From: Brasenia schreberi
Lineage: Eukaryota > Streptophyta > Magnoliopsida > Nymphaeales > Cabombaceae
DNA length: 64,000 nt
Direction of reading: 5' to 3'
Assembly: GCA_036023115.1 (NCBI GenBank)
Contig: JAYKKT010000046.1
Span: 2,430,501 to 2,494,500 of the forward strand
Part shown: piece by piece, positions 1 through 10,008 of the stretch
How positions within the stretch are numbered: the first letter of the stretch is position 1
Layout of the letters: every line of letters starts with the position of its first letter
Position numbers and translations under genes: made by a program
Notes under the pieces: model-generated
What the model was told of the DNA's origin: nothing
The model's database searches: none
What the model saw: only the letters and a program-made list of their open reading frames with translations

Positions 1-145
1 TTTGAGATATCGAAGAATTCTATACATTGCATCCATCTGATTTTTTGTTGGTGAATGCATATATCAGCTCACAATCCCAACTGCATATGCAATATCTGGT
101 CGAGTAATGGTTAAATATATGAGCTTACCCACTAGCTTCTGATAT
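1..145 (-). pseudogene. copia reverse transcriptase fragment (C-terminal part)
   Basis: The minus-strand frame gives H-K-Y-Q-K-L-V-G-K-L-I-Y-L-T-I-T-R-P-D-I-A, then one TGA in place of the residue before Y-M-H-S-P-T-K, then Y-R-I-L-R-Y-L-K. It matches, block for block, the RT connection region at 8738-8890. It is cut by the window start. Confidence 0.85.
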
Positions 146-460
146 TTATGAATGCTCTTCGACAGCACACCAAATGGCATGGGCAGAGTCTAAAAACATA
201 AAAGTTTTAGCAATGGATGGAATCATGGACTGGAGCAACCACGATGAGAGTAAGGCATCTTCTCTTTTCCAGGTGGAATAAAGACTGTCATGTGGTGTTG
301 GAATGGAGGAAATGGCGAGTTCCACAAAGTGTGCCCATTCCATGTAATTGCGTCCATCCAGTTTAGTCGTGGTAATCTAAATATGGTATGGTTTGTCAAA
401 GAGACCAGAAGGTTCACCGATATGAGAAGAAAGGTTAATGCCTTTACCCTTGTTAGCCAT
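146..460 (-). pseudogene. copia gag, N-terminal fragment
   Basis: The frame opens with an ATG at 458-460 followed by residues M-A-N-K-G-K-G-I-N. It runs into a TAG codon after K-P-Y-H-I and continues as T-K-L-D-G-R-N-Y-M-E-W. It then gives the copia-gag block W-K-R-E-D-A-L-L followed by S-W-L-L-Q-S-M-I-P-S-I. This is the N-terminal part of a copia capsid region (UBN2/Retrotran_gag family). The frame ends where the sequence jumps to reverse transcriptase. The homologous gag of the element at 5182 shares both blocks, and there the W of S-W-L-L-Q is itself a stop. Confidence 0.8.
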
Positions 461-1035
461 TAAAGACGAGAGGAGAAGGAAAAAAAATTGCAGCAAGTAT
501 GAGTATACAAGCGTCACAAAACGAAGCCCACTAGGGCAGCCACAAAAAATTGAATGCGGCTAAGGCTAAGGGTGGAGCAGCGGTGACAAAGAAAACCAGG
601 CAGCAAAGAATAATAGGAAGGTGGCCAAGGCTAAGACACGAAACAGAAAAAAAATTTGACGGTGAGGGCAATGGGTCTTCTTGAGGATATGGCAGTGGGT
701 CGAGTAGCCGCAAGTCACGTGGAGCGGGGCCGCGCAATGCTGATCGTGGATCAATAGCGGTGCAATGTCAGTGGAGTCTTCGTGACTCTAGCATCTAATA
801 TCTCAAATCTGCATGCCCGCTCTCAACACATACTTAAGTGTTATCGCACTGGAGAAAGTTGCACATGCAGGCAGAAACTGTCTCAGATTGGGATGCTTGC
901 TATGACCTGGGGACAATTTGTTTAAGCCCCAAACATTAGTTGCTCAAAGTTCTTCCAAGAACTCCTCAATCTCAAAGAAAAAATCGCCTGACAAGAGTCT
1001 GGCACACATGGAATCTCAAAGAAAAACACGTTGGA
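461..1035 (-). other. Untranslated leader of the deleted copia element
   Basis: The stretch between the primer-binding site and the gag ATG holds no credible gene. The small open frames in it show no recognisable domain. Confidence 0.5.
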
Positions 1036-1047
1036 CGTATGATACCA
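1036..1047 (-). other. Primer-binding site for initiator Met-tRNA
   Basis: The minus strand reads TGGTATCATACG immediately after the LTR. Its first eight bases match the canonical plant copia site TGGTATCAGAGC, complementary to the 3' end of initiator methionine tRNA. Confidence 0.7.
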
Positions 1048-1336
1048 TCTTATGAATAAACTTCATATTATTCAACATAAAAATCACTTACAATGTACGA
1101 CAGATCGGAGACATTCCTCCAATCTGCATCAAGCCCAAAATCGGCTTCTCCTGTGCAGCCGTCCCCCTCTCTTGCTTAATCCTTCTCTCTAACCCTAATC
1201 ACATATTAATACCCTATCTAACTTAATTTCCTAATCTACCCCTACTAAGAATTAACTATTTCTAGGATGACATAAGACTCAAAACGACAAACTTACATAA
1301 GACATGACTCATTTACATGACTTGACTCTCATTACA
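1048..1336 (-). repeat. 5' LTR of the deleted copia element
   Basis: On the minus strand it starts TGTAATGAGAGTC and ends just before a primer-binding site. It shares blocks with the LTRs at 4507 and 9420, namely the tract around GATAGGGTAT, the TTAGGGTT stretch and an imperfect hairpin at 1101-1127 with arms CAGATCGGAG and CTCCAATCTG. The outer boundary is inferred from the TG start and could be off by a few bases. Confidence 0.7.
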
Positions 1337-2751
1337 TGCCAAGACGACTTTCCTTAACAAAGGCCGTCGTGTTCGAACATAAGGGTGGGTTTCCCATCTC
1401 TTGCAAGTGTCTTATCATGACTGATTGCCTCATTATCACCTCCCTCGTCGACTCCATCCGTGAACACGCTCACCCATATCCTTGGGCGAGTCTCTATTAT
1501 AGAGAGAGAAAGCATGGAGCAAAATGGCATGAGTAGGAGAAAGAGAAATGGACATTATATGAGTCGGGTCGTGGATCCGGTTTTGGATCTAGACCCATTC
1601 TATGTTAGGTATATGTCTTTACTAGTCTCAGATCCAGACCCAAAGCTATGTTTAGATATGATTTGATCTTGTTTGGTATTTAGATTCGATTCCATCAAGG
1701 TGTGATCTTTCCAACTTATTTATTTTTAATATTTGTTGGATCAATTGCTTAATGTCTCTAGAAAAAAATATTAATTATTGTTTGTTTGACAATAAGTTGC
1801 ATATACTTGTATGACTAAGATCCATGTTGTTGTCCTTTTTTTGAATACCTTTGTGATTAAGGTACTTCATATTGTTAGCCTTTTTTTTGGAAATTAATTG
1901 ATATTTGAAGATGCACTTATTGTTATTGAAGGATTTGTGATCTTGATAACTTTAAGGTTGCTTTTTCATGAAATTATGATCTTCGTTTGTTGACCTTTTG
2001 TTGGAGATCTTTGTGATTAAGATGGTTCATGTTGTTGGTCGTTTAGTTTGAGAGTAATCAATATTGAAAAGCACTTATAGTTATCTTGATTAGCTTGTAT
2101 TTGATAAAATTGTTTAAGAGAATTATGAGACAAACATTGTGAGACTTTTTTAAAAACATGAAGTAAAGAAGTTCACTTGTTTTGATAATCTTAATAGATT
2201 GTTTTATTTTTAGAACCATAGAATCACGTTTGAATTTAAAGGATATTTAAGGGGCTTGGGAATTATATGTATAAAGGTTTTGAGTTTTGCCTTAAAAAAC
2301 TTGTTTGGGTTAGAGTTTGTTCTTAAAACTCGGGTTTGAGCTTAGCCTTAAAGTTTATTTGACTTGACGGGTTTTGAGCTCAACCTTAAAAAACTTGTTT
2401 GATATACGAAGGTCCCCTTATAATATAACAAGTTTGTAGTGATTTATGAACATATTTGTTATAATAGACAATCCTATCTGGATGATATCAATATTTTCTA
2501 TCAAATGACTTTCTTAAATTAAAGCAAATCAACTTCATGAACTTATTTGACTCGTTTTTTGTTTGTCTTTTGGATTAGATATCATAAATTGTCTTATTGG
2601 TTTTAGAAATTGAGCAAATATATATATTGATACTTCATGCTGGATGAAAAATAAATTGATACTTTTATTGATGAAAGATTATTCAAAGGAAGTTGTGCCC
2701 TCTCATATTCATGTTTTTTGTTGGTAGATAAACTTTCGGTATACACTATAA
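1337..2751. other. AT-rich intergenic stretch with imperfect internal repeats
   Basis: I see no gene. Two imperfect copies of a block lie at about 1853-1930 and 2014-2085. Both contain GTGATTAAG followed by a TTCAT-TGTT stretch and a GCACTTAT-GTTAT motif. A second small imperfect repeat built on CTTAAAAAACTTGTTTG lies at about 2290-2410. The small open frames at 1336-1666 have no recognisable domain. Confidence 0.5.
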
Positions 2752-2763
2752 GATTGAGGGTGT

Positions 2764-3074
2764 GTTAAAATGTAATAGGGTTGGGCCAACAGGGCCCATA
2801 AATCTGTGTTTGAAATCATGTCCCAATGGACCCAGGTCACCCGAGCCAAGGTCACTTGGCACCAAGGCCACCTTGGCCATGAGGGCCACCTGGAGGCCAA
2901 CGGCTAGTAAAATAGTAGCTGGGCCTTCGGCAACCAACAACACAACTATTGACTTTCACTCTTCTCCTCTAATGAATACTCCTCGTGTATTCAATAGCAT
3001 CGAGCCCTTTGTGGCTGCTTGTATATTTGTTCATTCAATAAAATGGATTCATGAACTTACGTGTTTCTTTACAT
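2764..3074 (+). repeat. copia LTR, plus orientation
   Basis: The LTR begins TGTTAAAATG after a purine tract, as the LTR of the minus-strand element at 12333 begins TGTTAGGAAAATGGG after its own tract. It ends at TTTACA. The middle is rich in GGCC-containing words typical of this LTR family. The small open frame at 2762-3124 lies within it and is not a gene. Confidence 0.6.
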
Positions 3075-3206
3075 GGTGTACACCTTTGATCCACTCACAT
3101 AATGCACAATCTTTTGAAATATAAATAATTTTCTATTGATTGGGCCAATGTTTTGTAGTTGGAACTTGGAAGTTGTTAATCGAAAATTGAAACCCTTTTC
3201 TTCCAT
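3075..3206 (-). pseudogene. copia gag start, minus orientation
   Basis: The minus strand has an ATG at 3204-3206 followed by M-E-E-K-G-F-Q-F-S-I. A stop follows at the position where the related gag at 16249 also has one. The stretch further on encodes S-K-V just before it abuts the LTR end at 3074. Only the first forty or so codons are present. Confidence 0.6.
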
Positions 3207-3370
3207 CTTCAAAGAGTACAAGCTTTAAGGAATGAACTTACTTTGGTAAATGCTTGAAAAAGTATCGTAAATCTCAAAGTCCCTTGAATAAAGACTTCTA
3301 GGCTTTGCCATGTTTCCGGATGCAATGACTTGATAATCATAAAGAGCATATAGGCTATAATACCATGTAA

Positions 3371-3530
3371 CGAAGATTATGCTTCAACGTGTTAATGAAA
3401 CAATGGATATCCAATACATATATATAACTTGTGAGTCATTAGTAGCCGTTGGGTCCCCCTAATGGCCCTATTGGCTCGGGTGGTCCTGGTGCCAAGTGGC
3501 CCTAGTGCTTGATTATATGCATGTATACTT
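3371..3530 (-). repeat. copia LTR fragment, minus orientation
   Basis: On the minus strand the LTR ends in CGTTACA followed directly by TGGTATTATAGCC, a Met-tRNA primer-binding site with mismatches. The upper boundary is not defined; the GC-rich block ends near 3510 and AT-rich DNA follows. Confidence 0.5.
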
Positions 3531-3826
3531 TCATAATGAGAAAAATACAGTAAAATATATAGATAAATACATGTATGTTAACCGTTGGTACCCTACTGCT
3601 GTCTCTAGAAACATGCAAAACCATGTTTGCTGCAGTTCAATACCTTCGTGATAAGACCACCTTCAATTTCATCCCACTTCTTCATTTTGATTATAGCTAG
3701 GAAAAAGATGAATTCATGGACTGTGTGTGGCATTTCCCTTTGCTAATTCAATAGCTTGACAGGAGAAGCCTATCATTCTCATAAATGACAATTCTATTTT
3801 CTCTTCATTTTGCTGTTTATTTTCAG

Positions 3827-4365
3827 GCATTCTACAGATCGTGAAGTTGCATTGATGATACTGATGTCTTATCTGTCATACATGTTAGCTGAAGTGTGGG
3901 TAGGTTATCTCTTTATCTCCAGCTCCTACGTTCTTATGATCCGGCTTTGCTTTGGTATGCTTGATGCTTTTTTAAAGGCAGGACTGTCAAGTTCGTTAAA
4001 AGGTGTACTGGAGTATAATTTTTTTGGGTGTTGCAGGGTTCCTATTTTTCTGCCATCCTCACAGTTTTCTTTTGTGGGATTGTCATGTCTCATTACACTT
4101 GGCACAATGTGACAGAGAGTTCACGGGTCACCACCAAGTATGTTCAGACATATCCTCGCTAAACATTCTAGAAGCATTTATGTTGCATTCTTATTATTGT
4201 CATGTGCTTACAACCTTCTGCAGCCTCTGCTCAATTCACTTATGTTATTTATTTCCATTTCAGGCATGCATTTGCCACAATGTCATTCATCGCTGAGACA
4301 TTTATATTTCTTTACGTTGGTATGGACGCACTGGATATTGAAAAATGGAGACTTGTAATGAGCAG
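3827..4365 (+). pseudogene. NHX: NHX-type vacuolar Na+/H+ antiporter, three-exon fragment
   Basis: Three exons with good splice sites are seen. Exon A (3827-3893) encodes H-S-T-D-R-E-V-A-L then S-Y-L-S-Y-M-L-A-E. Exon B (4037-4137) encodes Y-F-S-A-I-L-T-V-F-F-C-G then H-Y-T-W-H-N-V-T-E-S-S. Exon C (4264-4365) encodes K-H-A-F-A-T-M-S-F-I-A-E and G-M-D-A-L-D-I-E-K-W. These are hallmark membrane segments of plant NHX1-type exchangers (CPA1 family), which load Na+ or K+ into the vacuole in exchange for protons. Phases match across both junctions. The expected upstream half and the downstream exon (normally starting S-D-S-P-G-T) were not found on either side of the copia insertion at 4507, so this is a gene fragment. 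The three exons carry no stop, so a diverged gene with distant exons is not excluded. Confidence 0.8.
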
Positions 4366-4501
4366 GTATATTGGTACTCTTGATTGATAAGTTCATAGTA
4401 GGAGCCAATCTTTTCTGACATGCACAAATCAATATTATGCAACTCTATGCTTGGGAATAGTCAATATCATCATCTTCATCATCAGTATCAATATTGTTAT
4501 T

Positions 4502-4506
4502 GTTAT
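4502..4506. repeat. Target-site duplication GTTAT, left copy
   Basis: GTTAT lies directly before the 5' LTR and is repeated at 9720-9724 directly after the 3' LTR. A five-base duplication is standard for copia integration and fixes both element ends. Confidence 0.85.
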
Positions 4507-4763
4507 TGTTAAAGGATGTAATGTTAGATGTAGAAGTAGGTTAGTTCATTGTTATTTCACGTCATGTAAGTGTATTATGTCTCTTTAGTAGTAATTAGTA
4601 CTAATGAGGGGTAGTTTAAGAATTAAGTTAGATAGGGTATAAGTAGTAGTGATTAGGGTTGAGTCTCATATGTGAGGAAGGGCTGGACGGCAGCACTGTG
4701 GCAGCTGCAAGTCATGTTTTTGTAAGTTTTCTCAATCTTGTTTAATGCATTTATTTCTTAATA
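4507..4763 (+). repeat. 5' LTR of the copia element (257 bp)
   Basis: It starts TGTTAAAGGATG and ends TTTCTTAATA. A possible TATA-type motif (TATAAG) is at 4638-4643. Compared with the 3' LTR it lacks a 34-bp hairpin segment and a 9-bp stretch around AACGTG. Confidence 0.9.
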
Positions 4764-4776
4764 TGATATCAGAGCC
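4764..4776 (+). other. Primer-binding site (initiator Met-tRNA)
   Basis: TGATATCAGAGCC follows the LTR with no spacer. It differs at one base from the canonical TGGTATCAGAGCC. Confidence 0.85.
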
Positions 4777-5181
4777 TATTAAGCAAGGAAATCCATATTT
4801 TCTTTGTTGAAAGTAAGAAGATTTTGTTGAATCATTGATCCAAAGACATTTGAAAGAAAACAGTCAGATATCGGCTTCTTGTTTATGGTTGAATAAGTTT
4901 GTTTGGGCACGCGAATTCCATCATCAAGATCAGTTTGAATCTTTTGATATCGGCTTCATCATATTTCATATTTGGGGACGTGAATATCATAGCCAAGTTC
5001 AATTGGCATTTCTTTTGTAATATCGGCCTCATCATATTGCCTATAGATTAGTTTGTTGTGGCTGTTCAAATCGATCTCTTATTTATCCATCCATCAACAA
5101 GTATTGGTTAACGACAGAGATAGACTATTGTGACAGCGACACATAGTTTTTTGTTGAGACTTGTTATTCAAACTTACTTAG

Positions 5182-6175
5182 ATGGGAAGTAAAGGAAAAG
5201 AAGTCGACAACCAAATGAGAATATCTATATTCTGTACCAATGAAAAGTTAGAACATTTTAAAATCACATCTACTAAATTGGATGGCAGAAATTTCTTTGA
5301 ATGGTCCAGATCAATGGAATTGACCATTATAGCAAGGGGGAGATGGGCACACCTAATGGGACACACACAGAAACCAGATATACATGATGCTCAATATCCA
5401 AGTTGGAGAAGAGAAGATGCCTTAATTTCATCCTGACTACTTCAGTCTATGGTTCCATCGATTGCAAAAACATTTATGTTTCTTGAATCTACTGATGAAA
5501 TCTAGAGTGCAGTATGTGAAGCTTACTCCCGAAAAAAGAATGTTGCCAAGGAGTACGAAATATTAGAAAGAATCAGAAATTATAAACAGGGAACTCGATC
5601 CATCAGTGAATATTATGCAAATCTTCGAGGATTGTGGGATGAACTTATATTACACCAATATTAAGTGTTCATCTTCTTACACTGAAAGAAATGCAGAGCT
5701 TGAAAAGGAAAAAGTATTTGATTTACTATAGGGGTGAACTCAGATTTTGAGTCTATAAAACTCAATGTCTCAGGTAGAGATGAGTTACCTTCATTGGGAA
5801 CAATGTATTCATTATTGATCAGGGAAGAGGATCGAAGAAATTTTGAAAAGAACAACTCTCCTGGTACAAACCAACATACACTTCAAATAAGAGGAGAAAA
5901 CTTTAATTTTTGAGGAAGAGGAGGATACCAAGGACGTGGACGAGGACGTGGCAGATCTAATCCTGATGGAAAAGAAAAACTCATTTGTTCTCATTGTGGT
6001 AAATCCAAACACTCAAAGGAATACTGTTGGGAATTACATGGGAAACCTGACTATTATAAGAACAGAAATCCCTCTGTTCATGTTGCTGAGAATTCTCCTT
6101 CAAATATAGATGGAATGCAAGAACTCATTAAGAGGATAGAAGGACTCGAAACCAGACTATCTGAAAAAGCTTAGC
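5182..6175 (+). pseudogene. copia gag (capsid and zinc knuckle), interrupted
   Basis: The ATG at 5182 opens M-G-S-K-G-K-E-V-D. A capsid-type region follows with T-K-L-D-G-R-N-F and W-R-R-E-D-A-L-I. A TGA at 5434-5436 replaces the tryptophan of the conserved S-W-L-L-Q block, and more stops follow. A Gly/Arg-rich stretch near 5910-5955 precedes a zinc knuckle at 5986-6027 with intact C-x2-C-x4-H-x4-C spacing. The protein would coat the genomic RNA in virus-like particles. This copy cannot be translated whole. Confidence 0.9.
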
Positions 6176-7735
6176 CATCTTCCTCTCAAGCTACAATAGC
6201 TCAAGCTACTCACTCAGTGAAGGGTAATTCCTCTTATTCTAATTCCAAAGTTTGGATTATTGACTCAGGTGCAACAGACCATATGGTAGGAGAATCATCC
6301 TATTTTTCAGAATACAGACTTCTTACAAAATAAGAACCTATTAAGTTGGTAGATTGTTCGTATTCTTATATGATTGGACAGGGAAGTGTACCCACTTGTT
6401 TTTCAAATTTAAAATCAGTTTACCATGTTCCTAGCTTTCCTATAAATCTCCTTTCAGTCAGTGCTTTAACTCAAAATATGAACTGCAGTGTAACATTTTC
6501 TCCTACTGGTTGTGTATTTCAGGATCTAAAGTCAGGGAAAATCTTTGGTCATGGTAGATTGCAGAGAGGCTTATATATTCTGGAAGACAATGTTTAGGAA
6601 GAAACTTCTTTTAAAGCTTCAGCAGCAACTATTCAGGATTCAGAAATTCAGCTCTGGCATTATCGTCTTGGTCACTTTCCTGTTTCAAAACTTCACTATG
6701 TTTTTCCTCGTCTTAGAGTTAATAAACCTATTTTTGAATGTGAAGTCTGTCAGCTTGGGAAACATCAAAGAGTTACTTTTCCCTTAAGTGACTCTAGAAG
6801 TTCTCAGCCTTTTGAACTCCTCCACTCAGATGTATGGGGTCCCAGTTCTGTTACCTCTTTATTTGGTCAGAGATATTTTGTGTTATTTATTGATGATTGT
6901 ACTCGCCTTTAAATTATATATTTAATGAAATCAAAATCAGAAGTCTCTTCCATTTTTCCAATTGTTCATAAATTTATTCGTACCCAATTCAATACTTTAG
7001 TGAAAATTCTTCGTTCAGATAATGGGGGGGAGTACATTAACAAGCAATTATCTGAATACTTACACACTCATGGTATAGTCCATCAAACTTCATGTTCCTA
7101 TACCCCACAACAAAATAGAATTGCTGAAAGGAAAAATCGTTATATTCTAGAAGTGGCCAGGACACTTTTACTTCAGAACAATGTTCCTAAACTCTATTGT
7201 GGAGAAGTTGTTCTTACTGTTGTTCATATGATTAATAGAGAATGCCTAGTATTGTTCTTGAAGGTGAAAGCCCTATGAAGTGTCTCAATAAAGAATCAAA
7301 ACCTTTTCATATAATTTCCCGTATTTTTTGTTCTACTTGCTTTATACATGTTTATTTACCCAATCGAGATAAACTTAATCCTAGAGTTGTAAAGTGCATC
7401 TTTCTTGGCTATTCTAACTCTCAAAAGGGTTATAAATATTATGATCCTCTAGCAAAGAAACTATATATCTCTATGGATGTTACCTTTACTGAAACCACCC
7501 CCTATTATTCATCTCAGGAGGAGTTAACACAAACTCCTCAGCAAAATTCTCCCCATGTCCTACCATTAGCTCCTGATGATGCCAGATATGAGATAGATGA
7601 TATCATAAATGAGGACAGACAACAAGAGGAGATCTTAACTTATAAGAGAGAATCAAGAAATATTATCTACTCTGAAGAGGAACAAGTCCCTAGTACAAGT
7701 ACCAAAGATATTTTCCCTGACTCAGATCCCTAAGA
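6176..7735 (+). pseudogene. copia protease and integrase, interrupted
   Basis: The aspartic protease is shown by W-I-I-D-S-G-A-T-D-H with the D-S-G triad at 6262-6270. A GAG-pre-integrase block follows near 6650-6780 (L-W-H-Y-R-L-G-H and C-x2-C region, in shifted frames). The integrase core shows H-S-D-V-W-G-P (near 6825), R-S-D-N-G-G-E-Y (7015-7038) and Q-Q-N-R-I-A-E-R-K-N (7108-7137), which supply the three acidic catalytic positions. A TAA after D-D-C-T-R-L (near 6912) and at least one frameshift (near 7250) inactivate it. Residues after 7390 form the usual copia C-terminal K-C-I-F-L-G-Y motif. Confidence 0.9.
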
Positions 7736-7899
7736 GAAAGATGCAGAAGATCTAGATATTCCTATTGCCATTAGGAAAGATAAACGCTCTTGAGCACGAT
7801 ATCCCATTTCAAATTGTATCTCATATGTGAATACAACTAAGGAATACCATTTTGTTATAAATGCTAAGAAACACAAGATTCCTAAGAATTTTAAGAGGC

Positions 7900-9319
7900 A
7901 AATCAATGTCCTTTATGGAGAATTGCTATAGAAGAAGAATTGAAGGCACTTAAAAGAAATCAAACCTTGACAATCACAACATTACCTCCTAACAAAAATG
8001 TTGTAGGATGCAAATGGGTATTTACCATCAAGTATAAGGCAGATGGAAATATTGAAAGATATAAAGCTAGATTGGTTACAAAAGGATATAGTCAATCATA
8101 TGGTATTGACTATACTTAAACATTTGCTCCTATGGCTAAACTTACTTCTATACGGGTACTCCTCAGCCTGGCAGCTAACTTGAATTGGGATTCATGGCAG
8201 TTAGATGTTAAAAATGCTTTCTTGCAGGAAGAATTAAATGAAGAAGTGTACATGGAACTACCTCCTGGGATGTGTATAAAGACAACGGATCATAGAGTGT
8301 GCAAGCTGAACAAATCTATTTATGGACTGAAGCAATCACCTAGAGCATGGTTTGATAAATTCGGTAAAGCAGTATGCAATCTTGGTTACCAAAGAAGTCT
8401 CAATGATCATACTATCTTCTTGAAGAAGAGCTCAAAATTATCTATTCTTGTTGTCTATGTTGATGATATTATTGTTAGAGGTAATGATTTTTAAGAAATA
8501 TCAAGGCTGAAGAAAAATCTCCATAAACTATTTAATCGAAAAGATTTGGGTCGACTTCACTACTTCTTGGGAATAGAGGTATTGTATTCAATTCATGGTA
8601 TTCTTTTAACTCAAAGGAAATATGTAATGAATCTTCTTCAGGACACACATTTGCTTGACTGTAAAGTAAGTGATATACCTATGGAAGTGAATCAGAGATT
8701 ATTCGCTGGGGATAGTGAAGAGTTTAGAGACATACATAAATATCAGGCGTTAGTTGGGAAGCTTATTTACCTGACAATTACTCGTCCAGATATTACGTAT
8801 GCTTTGGGAGTGATGAGCAGATATATGCATTCACCTACGAAAAATCATATGGATGTTGTGTATAGAATCCTTAGATATCTCAAATCAACTGCAGGAATGG
8901 GCTTACGTTATTTTAGATCATCGAATTTGCATATTGAACTTTATTCTAATGCAGACTAGGCTGGTTCATGTGATGACAGAAAATCAACTACAGGATATAT
9001 TACATTACTTTGTGGTAATATTGTATCTTGGAAGAGTAAAAAGCAGACAGTGGTTGCGAGATCTACAACGGAAGCAGAATACAGAGCTATAGCATAAGCT
9101 ATGTGTGAAGGAAAATTGGTGTCCTCATTGATCAGTGAACTGAGATTTTCTTCTAATCATTATATACCTCTATATTGTGACAGTAGTGTTGCTATTCAGA
9201 TGGCTTCCAATCCAGTATATCATGAAAGAACCAAGCATATAGAGATTGACTATCATTTCATCCGAGAGAAGATATCTAATCATGAATTCAAGCTGGAGTA
9301 TTCTCAATCTTCAAAATAG
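7900..9319 (+). pseudogene. copia reverse transcriptase and RNase H, interrupted
   Basis: The RT palm shows V-G-C-K-W-V-F (8007-8027), [20 protein letters not shown] and the intact catalytic box Y-V-D-D at 8456-8467. The connection and RNase H parts show L-T-I-T-R-P-D-I, Y-S-N-A-D before a stop at 8957, and the C-terminal block E-R-T-K-H-I-E-I-D-Y-H-F (near 9225-9258). Single stops at about 8117, 8492 and 8957 break the frame although flanking residues stay conserved. Confidence 0.9.
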
Positions 9320-9410
9320 TGGGTTGACTTTCTAACTAAAGCTACTACCAACAGACAATTAAAGGAGACATTATCCAAGTTGGGTGTTACAAATGTCTTT
9401 CACCCAACTT

Positions 9411-9419
9411 GAGGGGGAG
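9411..9419 (+). other. Polypurine tract
   Basis: GAGGGGGAG directly precedes the 3' LTR; it would prime plus-strand synthesis. Confidence 0.85.
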
Positions 9420-9719
9420 TGTTAAAGGATGTAATGTTAGATGTAGAAATAGGTTAGTTTATTGTTATTTCACGTCATGTAAGTGTATTTAACGTGTTAT
9501 GTCTCTTTAGTAGTAATTAGTATTAATGAAGGGTAGTTTAGGAATTCAGATAGGGTATAAGTAGTAGTAATTAGGGTTGAGTCTCATATGTGAGGAAGGG
9601 TTGGACGGTAGCACTGTGGCAACCGCAAGTCACGTTTTGGGGCAGATTGGAGGAATGCCTCCAATCTGCCAGTTTTTGTAAGTTTTCTCAATTTTGTTTA
9701 ATGTATTTATTTCTTAATA
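9420..9719 (+). repeat. 3' LTR of the copia element (300 bp)
   Basis: It starts TGTTAAAGGATG and ends TTTCTTAATA. It holds a perfect inverted repeat at 9641-9670 with 13-bp arms GGCAGATTGGAGG and CCTCCAATCTGCC around a 4-base loop. The 5' LTR has lost this segment. Confidence 0.9.
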
Positions 9720-9724
9720 GTTAT
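9720..9724. repeat. Target-site duplication GTTAT, right copy
   Basis: This matches 4502-4506 exactly. Confidence 0.85.
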
Positions 9725-10008
9725 TATTTCAACTAAGTCTTCTTTTTCTGTTACCCTTTTTTATGCAGTTATGCATGTTTGTGAACTGCAATTTCTAAAT
9801 AGTTGCTAGCTTTGACTTTAAGAGTCATCAAGGTTTTTGAGGAAACTGGCTTTTGTTAACATGGTGCACTGAATTCATTTTCTTCCTTTTCTGTGTTTGG
9901 AGTTGTGGATGCATTAGCTGTATCATTTGTGTACGTTTGGCACTAGAAGAGCTCCTTGTGAGCGTAGATTCCAGTTAAACATTTTGTTGGCACAGTCTAC
10001 ATGTAGGA
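9725..10008. other. Continuation of the copia target locus
   Basis: This is the DNA that was contiguous with 4506 before the copia insertion. It should continue the NHX intron. I searched it for the next NHX exon and found no in-frame match, so the gene is interrupted or diverged here. Confidence 0.4.

Larger units (their letters stand above)
1..1336 (-). mobile_element. Ty1/copia retrotransposon with internal deletion, cut by the window edge
   Basis: Read on the minus strand the order is 5' LTR (1336 to 1048), a primer-binding site, a non-coding leader, the start of gag (460 to about 146), then directly the late reverse-transcriptase region (145 to 1). In a normal copia element several kilobases of gag end, protease, integrase and RT palm separate these two coding pieces, so a large internal deletion has joined them. 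The family is related to the element at 4507-9719: the gag motif around W-K-R-E-D-A-L and the RT segment around L-I-Y-L-T-I-T-R-P-D-I occur in both. The 3' end lies outside the window. Several stops interrupt the reading frames, so the element is dead. Confidence 0.85.
2752..3530. mobile_element. Head-to-head composite of two copia LTR fragments
   Basis: From left to right there is a polypurine-like tract (GATTGAGGGTG, 2752-2763) and a plus-strand LTR (2764 to about 3074). Then come a minus-strand gag start (3206 down to about 3075), its leader, a minus-strand primer-binding site (about 3359-3370) and a minus-strand LTR (from 3371). The two LTRs share GC-rich words (GCCAAGTGG / CCACTTGGC type, and AGCCGTTGG / CCAACGGCT) but face each other. 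The gag matches that of the element at 11899-16283, with the same residues around E-K-G-F-x-F and the stretch encoding Y-x-S-K. This is not a simple insertion. It is either an inverted auto-integration product or two nested fragments. Confidence 0.6.
4507..9719 (+). mobile_element. Complete but dead Ty1/copia retrotransposon
   Basis: The order LTR, primer-binding site, gag, protease, integrase, RT, RNase H, polypurine tract, LTR is the Ty1/copia order. Total length is 5213 bp. The LTRs differ by about thirteen substitutions plus indels by hand count, so the insertion is not recent. Stops interrupt gag (5434), the integrase and other regions, many explicable as G-to-A or C-to-T changes. It sits in an intron-like position downstream of NHX exon C. 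Confidence 0.95.

Noticed and set aside
2762..3124. Plus-strand 120-codon open frame
   Set aside because: It coincides with a copia LTR and crosses its end.
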